Assembly: GCA_018882725.1 (NCBI GenBank)
Contig: VERK01000003.1
Span: 1 to 41,522 of the forward strand
Length of the DNA: 41,522 nucleotides
Direction: 5' to 3'
Source of the DNA: Actinomycetota bacterium
Lineage (GTDB): Bacteria > Actinomycetota > Acidimicrobiia > Acidimicrobiales > Ilumatobacteraceae
Part shown: positions 34,476 to 41,522 of the stretch, one piece after another
Layout of the letters: the number at the start of each line of letters is the position of its first letter
Position numbering within the stretch: the stretch's first letter is position 1
Notes under the pieces: model-generated
What the model saw: only the letters and a program-made list of their open reading frames with translations
Told to the model about the DNA's origin: nothing
Databases searched by the model: none
Translations under genes and position numbers: made by a program

Positions 34476-36127
34476 CGCCCCTTCGCGGTGAGAGCCACCG
34501 GAACCTCAGCGGCGTCGGCCGATTGACGTGCGTGATAACTCGAACGGGTGAGTGGGCTGGCCTCCACGTGGGCGATTCCGAACCCTTCACCGATCTGCTT
34601 CCACCGGGCGAACTCGTCGGGGTGGATCCAACGCGCGACCGGCAGGTGATGCGAAGTCGGTCGCAGGTACTGACCCATCGTCACGATGCTCACCCCGACC
34701 GAAGCCAGATCGGCGAGGCAACCGTCGACTTCGTCGACCGATTCGCCCATTCCGAGCACCAGACCCGACTTGGTGGTGAGACCGGCCGCGCGCGCGGCCG
34801 ACAGGACGCCCAGACTGCGTGCGTAACCGGCCGAGGGTCGCACTGCGCGCTGCAGGCGAGCCACCGTTTCGATGTTGTGATTGAACACGTCGGGGCGCGC
34901 GCGATACAGCGGAGCGAACGAGGCCACGTCGCCTTTGGCGTCGGACACCAGCGTCTCGACACGCGTGTGCGGGCTGCGTTCGCGAATGGCCTCGATGCAA
35001 GCCGCCACGTGTGACATGCCGCCGTCATCGAGGTCGTCACGCGCGACCATGGTGAGCACGGCGTGCGACAGGTTCATGCGCACGACCGCTTCGGCCACCC
35101 GCTGGGGTTCGTCGGCATCGGGAGCCTCGGGCTTTCGCGTGTCGACCAAGCAGAATCCACACGCACGGGTGCACCGCTCGCCGAGCACCATGAACGTGGC
35201 GGTGCCGTCGCGCCAGCATTCGGACAGGTTCGGACAACCAGCTTCTTCACACACGGTCACGAGGCCGAGGTCGCGCAGAGTCGACTTCACCGCGAGTACT
35301 TCGGGGCCGATCGAGACCTTGGGTCGCAGCCATTCAGGTTTGCGATCGGATACCTCGAGGCCACCCGAGACGCCGGCATCGTGCAAACGAGCGTTCGACC
35401 GCGAGCCGACGCGAACCGGCTCGCCTGGACCCTCGCCGCGCGAGAACCGCGACAAGTCGTCGGGGCGGTGAACCCAGGCGACGTCCTGTCGTTCGACCAT
35501 GCCATTGGCCCAGCGTTCGGCGGCCAGACGCACGACGATGTCGACCACGGCCCGCATCTCGACGTCGACACCTTCTTCGCGCAGAGAGGTGACCGGGCGA
35601 TCACCGATTCCGCACGGAACGATGTGTTCGCGCATGTAGGTGAGATCGGTGGACACGTTCAGTGCGAACCCGTGCATGGTGCGACCGTTGGCGAGTCGAA
35701 CGCCGATCGCGCAGATCTTGCGCGGATTGGGACCGTGCACATCGACCCACACGCCAGGAAAGTCGGGAAGGCGTCCGGCATCGGACACTCCGAGTTCGGT
35801 GAGCGTGTCGATCACGATCTGTTCGACGGCGCACACGTGTTGGGACGCACCGATGCGGTTGTCGAGCGAGATGATGGGGTAACCGACCAACTGGCCGGGC
35901 CCGTGATAGGTGATGTCGCCACCCCGCTTGACCGACACGAATTCGGCGCCCACTGCGGCCGGATCACACTTCAGGTTCTTGTCGAGCTCGGCTCGTGGGC
36001 CGTACGTGAACACGTGCGGGTGCTCGAGCAGGAGCAGATGGTCGTCGTGTCCGTGCTCGAACAACGCGGTCTGGAGCGCGAGAGCCTCCGAGTACGGGAC
36101 TCGGCCCAGCCAGCGCGCTCGGAGCAT
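34472..36127 (-). CDS. lipB-lipA: Fused octanoyltransferase (LipB) - lipoyl synthase (LipA)
   Basis: Continuous 551-codon ORF: LipB RGGDITYHGPGQLVGYP, KICAIGVR, HGFALNVSTDL, VPCGI; then LipA DRKPEWLRPKV, CEEAGCPNLSEC, CTRACGFC, GLVLGMGESVDEV, TRSSYHA; overlaps pirin by ATGA. Confidence 0.93.
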   Translation of the reverse strand: MLRARWLGRVPYSEALALQTALFEHGHDDHLLLLEHPHVFTYGPRAELDKNLKCDPAAVGAEFVSVKRGGDITYHGPGQLVGYPIISLDNRIGASQHVCAVEQIVIDTLTELGVSDAGRLPDFPGVWVDVHGPNPRKICAIGVRLANGRTMHGFALNVSTDLTYMREHIVPCGIGDRPVTSLREEGVDVEMRAVVDIVVRLAAERWANGMVERQDVAWVHRPDDLSRFSRGEGPGEPVRVGSRSNARLHDAGVSGGLEVSDRKPEWLRPKVSIGPEVLAVKSTLRDLGLVTVCEEAGCPNLSECWRDGTATFMVLGERCTRACGFCLVDTRKPEAPDADEPQRVAEAVVRMNLSHAVLTMVARDDLDDGGMSHVAACIEAIRERSPHTRVETLVSDAKGDVASFAPLYRARPDVFNHNIETVARLQRAVRPSAGYARSLGVLSAARAAGLTTKSGLVLGMGESVDEVDGCLADLASVGVSIVTMGQYLRPTSHHLPVARWIHPDEFARWKQIGEGFGIAHVEASPLTRSSYHARQSADAAEVPVALTAKGR

Positions 36128-36130
36128 CGA

Positions 36131-37516
36131 TCAGATCTCGGGTAGCCAGTCGCGGGACTCGAGGATGTCCTTCACGCGCACGAGGAAGCCGGCGGCGTAG
36201 GCACCATCGAACGCACGATGATCCCAACTCATGGCCAAGTTGCCGGTGGGATGAATGGCGATGCTCTCGCCCCCCGACGGCAACGTGACGACGACCGGTC
36301 GACGCACGATCGCATCGGTGGAGAGGATCGCCACTTGCGGCTGGTTGATGATCGGCATGGTGAGCACCGATCCGGCCGAGCCGTTGTTGGAGATGGTGAA
36401 GGTTCCACCCGAAATCTCGTCGGGCGACAACTTTCGACTGCGCGCGCGGCTCGCCAGATCGTTGATTTCGCGCGCGATCGCTCGCAGTCGCTTGCCCTCG
36501 GCGCTGCGCACGACCGGAACCAGCAGACCCTGGTAATCGAGGTCGACCGCGATGCCGAGATCGACGTAACGATGCACTACGAGATCGTCGCCGTTGATGC
36601 TCGCGTTCATGTGCGGGAAGTCGGCCAACGCATCGATGACTGCGCGAGCGATGAACGGCAAGTAGGTGAGGCTGTAACCCTCTTGCGCCTTGAACTCGGC
36701 CTTCACGCGATTGCGCGTGGAGTCGACGTTGGCGAAGTCGACCTCGACCACGCTGAACGCGTGCGGACTGACGTTCTTCGACATGACCATGTGCGAGCCC
36801 GTGGCCTTGCGAATCTTCGACAGCGACACGACCTCGTCGCGATCGCCCACACGCACAGTGGGCGCCGGCGCAGCGGGAGACGTTGTCGCAGCGGGGGCCG
36901 GCGTTGCCACCGGAGCTGGAACAGCCGCGGGAGCCGGAGTCGGCGCGGCGGCGGGTGCGGTCGCGGGGGCCGAGCCGTGCTTGTCGATGTGATCGAGCAC
37001 GTCTTCACGCGTGATTCGGCCACCAGGGCCAGACCCGGCGATGCGATCGACGTCGAGGCCGTGTTCGGCCACGAGACGACGCACGACCGGCGACAACAGA
37101 CGATTGTCGCCCGAGACGGCGGCCGCAGGTGCGGCTACCGGAGCAGGAGCCGGAGCAGGAGCCGGAGCAGGAGCCGGAGCCGGAGCAGGTGCCGGAGCCG
37201 GAGCAGGTGCCGGAGCAGGTGCCGGTGCCGGAGCAGGTGCCGGTGCCGGAGCAGGTGCCGGCGCAGGAGCCGGAGCCGAACCAGCGGCACCCACGACGGC
37301 GATGACCGCACCAACGGGAACCGTTTCGCCCTCGGGCACACGAATCTCGACGAGCACCCCCGCGACGGGTGACGGAACCTCAGTGTCGACCTTGTCGGTC
37401 GACACTTCGAACAACGGCTCGTCGGCCGCCACGGTGTCGCCCACCTTCTTGAACCAACGCGTGATGGTTCCTTCGGTGACCGTCTCACCCAACTGCGGGA
37501 GCGTGACCTCTGCCAT
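36131..37516 (-). CDS. sucB: 2-oxo acid dehydrogenase E2 component (dihydrolipoamide acyltransferase; succinyltransferase-type)
   Basis: Lipoyl domain FEVSTDKVDTEVPSP; (AP)n linker; PSBD LLSPVVRRLVAEHGLDVDRIAGSGPGGRITREDVL; catalytic SWDHRAFDGAYAAGFLVRVKDIL. Confidence 0.93.
   Translation of the reverse strand: MAEVTLPQLGETVTEGTITRWFKKVGDTVAADEPLFEVSTDKVDTEVPSPVAGVLVEIRVPEGETVPVGAVIAVVGAAGSAPAPAPAPAPAPAPAPAPAPAPAPAPAPAPAPAPAPAPAPAPAPAPVAAPAAAVSGDNRLLSPVVRRLVAEHGLDVDRIAGSGPGGRITREDVLDHIDKHGSAPATAPAAAPTPAPAAVPAPVATPAPAATTSPAAPAPTVRVGDRDEVVSLSKIRKATGSHMVMSKNVSPHAFSVVEVDFANVDSTRNRVKAEFKAQEGYSLTYLPFIARAVIDALADFPHMNASINGDDLVVHRYVDLGIAVDLDYQGLLVPVVRSAEGKRLRAIAREINDLASRARSRKLSPDEISGGTFTISNNGSAGSVLTMPIINQPQVAILSTDAIVRRPVVVTLPSGGESIAIHPTGNLAMSWDHRAFDGAYAAGFLVRVKDILESRDWLPEI
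37140..37278 (-). repeat. Intragenic 6-bp-based minisatellite encoding the Ala-Pro linker of E2
   Basis: Near-perfect array of GGAGCA/GGAGCC/GGTGCC hexamers (plus-strand view), roughly two dozen units, with a higher-order GAGCAGGTGCCGGTGCCG pattern. Confidence 0.9.
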
Positions 37517-37534
37517 CGTGATTCCTCTCGATTC

Positions 37535-38944
37535 TCAGGCGTTCAGGCTTCGTCCGGTGAGCGACAACACCGTCTCGCCGAACAACTCGGACAGACTCGG
37601 GTGCGGTTGCACGAACTCGGCGATTTCGTCGACGGTGGCTTCCCAGTTGACGGCGAGATAGCCACCCGACAACTGCTCGGTGACCCACGGGCCGACCATG
37701 TGCACACCCAACACCTGTCCGGCCGAGCCATCGGCGTTGCGCTTGGCAACGATCTTCACGAGACCGTCGATCTCACCCAGGATCTGGGCCCGACTGTTGC
37801 CGCGGAACTGGTGCTTGGCCACGACGACGTCGAGGCCCTGTTCCTTGGCGGCGTCTTCGCCCGGTCCGGCCCAGGCAACTTCCGGATGGCAGTAGATGGC
37901 CCACGGCACGCGGTCGTACGCGATGGGTGCCGGGCCTTCGCCCAACAGGTGCTTCACGGCGAGGATCGCTTCGGCGTAGCCGACGTGTGCGAGTTGCGGC
38001 GTGTTGACGAGATCGCCGATGGCATACACGCCGGGCTCGCCGGTGCGACACCACGCATCGACTTCCACGAAGCCGCGTTCGGTGACCTTGACCGCTGTGC
38101 CCTGCAATCCGAGGAGATCGGCAAAGGGACGGCGGCCGACCGACACCACCACGGCATCGACTTCGAGTTGCTCTCCCTCGCCGAACGACACCACGGTTCC
38201 ACCTGACGCATTGGGTGTGTGGCCGTTCACCATCACACCGGTGCGGATGTCGATGTTCTTCTTCTTGAACGACTTCACGACAACGTTGGCGACGTCGGTG
38301 TCGAGGCCGGGAAGGATCTTGGGCAGACCTTCGAGAATCGTGACCTTCGAGCCGAGATCGGCGAAGGTGGACGCGAACTCACAACCGATCGCACCGCCGC
38401 CGATCACGGCGACGCGGGCCGGTACGTAATCGAGGTCGAGGACTTCGTCGCTCGTCATGATGGGTCCGCCGCGATCGAAACCGGGAATGGTGCGGGGCAC
38501 CGAACCGGCGGCGAGGATGACATTCGCCCCCTGAATGACAGTCGACGATCCATCGTTCATCGAAACGTTCACGGTGCGGTTGACGCCGAGCGATCCGGTG
38601 CCGTTGAACACGGTGACCTTGCGCGACTTGCAGAGACCGCCGATTCCCTTCACCAGACCATCGACGATCTTGCGCTTGCGCGCCTGGGTCACGGCGAAGT
38701 CGACCGACGGGGCCGAGGCGTTGATGCCGAAGTCGGCGGCGTGAGCCACGTGCCGGTACACCGACGCGGTCTCGAGAAACGCCTTGGCCGGAATGCACCC
38801 ACGGTTGAGACAGGTACCACCCAGAGCATCACGTTCGACCAGAGCCACGTTGACACCAGCCGATGCCGCGTACAGCGCAGCGCCGTAGCCTCCGGGACCT
38901 CCACCGATCACGACGAGATCAAATTGCTCGGCCGTACAGACCAC
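37535..38944 (-). CDS. lpdA: Dihydrolipoyl dehydrogenase
   Basis: FDLVVIGGGPGGYGAALYAASAGVNVALVERDALGGTCLNRGCIPAKAFLETA; C-terminal HPSLSELFGE. Confidence 0.96.
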   Translation of the reverse strand: MVCTAEQFDLVVIGGGPGGYGAALYAASAGVNVALVERDALGGTCLNRGCIPAKAFLETASVYRHVAHAADFGINASAPSVDFAVTQARKRKIVDGLVKGIGGLCKSRKVTVFNGTGSLGVNRTVNVSMNDGSSTVIQGANVILAAGSVPRTIPGFDRGGPIMTSDEVLDLDYVPARVAVIGGGAIGCEFASTFADLGSKVTILEGLPKILPGLDTDVANVVVKSFKKKNIDIRTGVMVNGHTPNASGGTVVSFGEGEQLEVDAVVVSVGRRPFADLLGLQGTAVKVTERGFVEVDAWCRTGEPGVYAIGDLVNTPQLAHVGYAEAILAVKHLLGEGPAPIAYDRVPWAIYCHPEVAWAGPGEDAAKEQGLDVVVAKHQFRGNSRAQILGEIDGLVKIVAKRNADGSAGQVLGVHMVGPWVTEQLSGGYLAVNWEATVDEIAEFVQPHPSLSELFGETVLSLTGRSLNA

Positions 38945-39055
38945 CTCCGCGAACCAGGCGCCTGGGGCGCTGTGCAGGGCTTAAAGGTAGCCGGTGGGAC
39001 CTGCTTTCGAAGGCCCTGATGACCCCTGTCATGCTGGTGTCGAGTCCGACCAGGC

Positions 39056-39481
39056 TCAGGGTTTCCACTGGCTCTGTTCGCCCGCCCGCGTGTAGGCCAC
39101 GGCCTGCAACACCTCCACGGCCACGAATCGGACCGTGCAGGTGATCGGACCCTCGTCTGGCACGACGGTCCGCGCGTCGCAGGCTCCCGAGGTCACCGCG
39201 CCGCTCGGTTCGGTGATGTTGCCGTCCCCGAAAAGTCGCCAACCTTTCAGAACGCTTTCGCCCGGTACACCCGTCATCGTCACCACGGCGTCGGTGCCTT
39301 CCGGCCCGATCGTCACGCGATCGACCGACACGGTCATGTCGCCGAGCTGGGACGACTGGCCGACGGACAGAAACCGAACTTCTTGACGGTCGCCCGCGAG
39401 CTGGAACGCGAACACCACTCCGGCCAGAAGAATGAGCAACGCACAACCCGCCGACAACAGGAGCAAGGTTCGCGTCTTCAT
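39056..39481 (-). CDS. Hypothetical secreted/membrane-anchored protein (141 aa)
   Basis: MKTRTLLLLSAGCALLILLAGVVFAFQLAG signal/TM segment; compact beta-rich C-terminal part; no family recognised. Confidence 0.65.
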   Translation of the reverse strand: MKTRTLLLLSAGCALLILLAGVVFAFQLAGDRQEVRFLSVGQSSQLGDMTVSVDRVTIGPEGTDAVVTMTGVPGESVLKGWRLFGDGNITEPSGAVTSGACDARTVVPDEGPITCTVRFVAVEVLQAVAYTRAGEQSQWKP

Positions 39482-39550
39482 GTGACGTTCAGCCTACGAA
39501 CGAGTCGTGAGATCTGTGCCCCTGATCAGGCACGCCTTCGCACTCGGTCG

Positions 39551-39556
39551 TAGCCT
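39551..39556 (+). promoter_or_regulatory. Predicted -10 hexamer TAGCCT, leaderless arrangement for the TIGR01777-type gene
   Basis: TAGCCT-6 nt-GTG 39563. Confidence 0.5.
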
Positions 39557-39562
39557 GACCTC

Positions 39563-40474
39563 GTGTCCCCCCGCACCATTGCCATCACCGGCGCCAGTGG
39601 CCTCATCGGTACTGCGCTCGCCGACCATCTGACTCGACGCGGCGATCGCGTCGTTCGATTCACCCGATCGGGTTCGTCGAGCAACGACACCATCGCCTGG
39701 AACCCGGCGTCCGGAGCCATCGACTCCGAACGACTGCGAGGCGTCGATGCGGTCGTGCACATGGCCGGAGCCGGAATCGGCGACAAGCGCTGGACCGACT
39801 CGTACAAGCGCGAGATTCTCGAGAGCCGCACCAAGAGCACGTCTCTACTGGCGTCCGCTCTCGCAAGCCTGAGCGACGGACCCAAGGTTCTTCTGTCGGG
39901 TTCGGCCATCGGTTACTACGGCGAATCCGAGACCGCTTCGTTCACCGAAGGTTCGGCGCCCGGCTCCGGATTCCTCGCCGATGTGTGCGTGCAGTGGGAG
40001 GCCGCGACCGACGTGGCCGAGAAGGCCGGAATTCGCGTCGCGCACTTGCGTACGGGCATCGTGCTCAGTCCGCGCGGTGGTGCACTCAAGAAGTTGTTGC
40101 CGCTGTTCAAGATCGGCGCTGGCGGTCGAATGGGTTCGGGTCGTCAGTGGCAGAGCTGGATCTCCATCGATGACGAAGTGCAGGCGATCGATCACCTTCT
40201 GTCGTCATCGGTGTCCGGTGCCGTCAATCTCACCGCACCCCAACCGGTCACTCAGGCCGAATTCACCAAGACTCTTGCTCGCGTGTTGAAGCGTCCGGCG
40301 TTCGTGTCGGTGCCGTCTTTCGGTCCGAAGTTGTTGCTCGGTTCCGAGTTGGCCGACGCTCTCCTGTTCACCGGACAGCGTGTCGAGCCGAAGGTTCTGC
40401 TCGCCGATGGCTACGGGTTCGTCCACCGCGATCTCGAATCGGCTCTGCGATCACTTCTCGGCCGCCCGGTCTGA
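39563..40474 (+). CDS. TIGR01777-type NAD-dependent epimerase/SDR family protein
   Basis: IAITGASGLIGTALADHLTRRGDRVVRFTRSG...VLLSGSAIGYYGESE...LAPQPVTQAEF-like C-terminal region (LTAPQPVTQAEFTKTLARVLKRPA). Confidence 0.92.
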   Translation: MSPRTIAITGASGLIGTALADHLTRRGDRVVRFTRSGSSSNDTIAWNPASGAIDSERLRGVDAVVHMAGAGIGDKRWTDSYKREILESRTKSTSLLASALASLSDGPKVLLSGSAIGYYGESETASFTEGSAPGSGFLADVCVQWEAATDVAEKAGIRVAHLRTGIVLSPRGGALKKLLPLFKIGAGGRMGSGRQWQSWISIDDEVQAIDHLLSSSVSGAVNLTAPQPVTQAEFTKTLARVLKRPAFVSVPSFGPKLLLGSELADALLFTGQRVEPKVLLADGYGFVHRDLESALRSLLGRPV

Positions 40475-40489
40475 GCGAGGATCGTCGCG

Positions 40490-41522
40490 GTGTCGTCACT
40501 GCCCCGATCACCCCTTCCTGATTCCGTCGACGTCGCCATCGTCGGCGCCGGTCTGGCCGGACTGGCCACCGCCCGAGTGGTTCACGAAGCCGGATTTTCG
40601 GTCGCTGTGCTCGAATCATCCGACGGAGTCGGGGGTCGTGTGCGAACCGATGAAGTGGACGGGTTCTTGCTCGATCGTGGCTTCCAGGTGTTGCTCACCG
40701 CGTATCCCGAACTTCATCGCCAGTTCGACGTGACGGCGCTCGATCTGCGGGCTTTCGACCCGGGCGCACTCGTGTGGCGCAACGGTCGTGGCTACGAAGT
40801 GTCCGATCCGTTCCGCAAGCCCACGAGCGTGCTGTCCACCGCGTTGGCCCCGGTTGGTTCACCGTTCGACAAGGCGCGCATCGCGTTGCTGCGACGCCGT
40901 GTGCGAACTGGTCACGCATCGCAACTACTTCGCGGCGACGACATGACCACGCGCTCACTTCTCGAGTCGTCCGGCTTCTCGAGCACCATGATCGACCGCT
41001 TCTTCACTCCCCTCGTCGGCGGCATCCAGCTCGACCCGCAACTTTCCGCGTCACGCCGCATGTTCGACGTGATCTTCCGCATGCTCGCCGACGGGGACGC
41101 GGCGGTTCCTGCCCGCGGCATGGGGCAGTTGTCGGCCCAATTGGCGTCGCACGTGCCGACCGACGCGGTTCACTTGTCCACGCCGGTGATCGGTGTCGGT
41201 TCGGGTGAGGTACGCGTCGATGGTGATCGAGTGGTCACGGCTCGCGCCGTGGTGGTCGCCACCGAGGGCCCGGTGGCTCGCCGTTTCGTCGACATACCCG
41301 ATGTCGCCTCCCGATCGGTGTCGTGCGTCTACTTCGCCGCTGATCGCGCACCCACCGCGTCGAAGGCCATCGTGCTCGATGGCACCGGCCGCGGTCCCGT
41401 CCTCAACATCGCCGTCATGAGCAACGTGAGTCCGTCGTACGCCCCGTCGGGCCAGCATCTGATCGCCGCCGCCATCCCCGGTCGCACCGATGGCGACCTC
41501 GAAGCCGACGCTCGTCGACAAC
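40490..41522 (+). CDS. FAD-dependent oxidoreductase (amine oxidase/phytoene desaturase-like), 3' end outside window
   Basis: Manual translation from GTG 40490: VSSLPRSPLPDSVDVAIVGAGLAGLATARVVHEAGFSVAVLESSDGVGGRVRTDEVDGFLLDRGFQVLLTAYPEL...; absent from the ORF track because it runs off the window. Confidence 0.85.
   Translation, partial: MSSLPRSPLPDSVDVAIVGAGLAGLATARVVHEAGFSVAVLESSDGVGGRVRTDEVDGFLLDRGFQVLLTAYPELHRQFDVTALDLRAFDPGALVWRNGRGYEVSDPFRKPTSVLSTALAPVGSPFDKARIALLRRRVRTGHASQLLRGDDMTTRSLLESSGFSSTMIDRFFTPLVGGIQLDPQLSASRRMFDVIFRMLADGDAAVPARGMGQLSAQLASHVPTDAVHLSTPVIGVGSGEVRVDGDRVVTARAVVVATEGPVARRFVDIPDVASRSVSCVYFAADRAPTASKAIVLDGTGRGPVLNIAVMSNVSPSYAPSGQHLIAAAIPGRTDGDLEADARRQ

Noticed and set aside
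35063-36145. 360-aa plus-strand ORF
   Set aside because: Antisense to the lipB-lipA fusion; no motif.
36218-37372. 384-aa plus-strand ORF with (RS)n tract, and 37011..37661 ORF with (GA)n tract
   Set aside because: Both are alternative-frame readings of the E2 Ala-Pro minisatellite and its flanks.
38954-38965. 12-bp perfect palindrome CCAGGCGCCTGG just upstream of lpdA
   Set aside because: Possible operator, but short GC-rich palindromes are frequent at this composition and there is no second copy in the window to support it.
33577-39059. Identical 14-mer CTGAGCCTGGTCGG (minus strand) spanning the stop codons of both pirin and the 141-aa hypothetical gene
   Set aside because: Several identical 14-mers are expected by chance in a 41-kb high-GC window searched on both strands; no extension beyond 14 nt.
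1-41522. Defence island, prophage, CRISPR, integron or BGC
   Set aside because: No nuclease/methyltransferase modules (the SNase is a lipoprotein), integrase, repeat-spacer array or PKS/NRPS genes were seen; MoxR-VWA here is better explained as cox accessory genes.

Overview
The window is 41.5 kb of high-GC DNA from a chromosome, most likely an actinobacterium of the Acidimicrobiia/Ilumatobacter type (inferred from gene content: mycothiol-type amidase, F420-type LLM oxidoreductase, DUF3039, DUF4031, B-box rhomboid). It is densely packed with about 43 protein genes, mostly metabolic and housekeeping. I found no rRNA, tRNA, CRISPR array, transposase or phage gene. The main clusters are: coxS-coxM-like molybdenum hydroxylase subunits with no large subunit in the window; a coxD/coxE/XdhC-type accessory operon about 26 kb away; and an lpd-sucB(E2)-lipB::lipA-pirin operon in which octanoyltransferase and lipoyl synthase form one continuous ORF. 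The observations most worth checking are: (1) the LipB-LipA fusion beside its lipoyl-protein substrate genes; (2) frequent TANNNT -10 hexamers 6-8 nt upstream of start codons, implying widespread leaderless transcription, including two cases where the upstream gene's TAG stop is the first half of the -10; (3) an IdeR/DtxR-like palindrome covering the -10 of the FTR1 iron permease; (4) a probable CTG start for a DUF4031 gene with a CTGA overlap to a 44-aa membrane peptide; (5) three TGACGTC sites at exact 13-bp spacing that contain both stop codons of a convergent gene pair. I could not run database searches, so statements about novelty are tentative.
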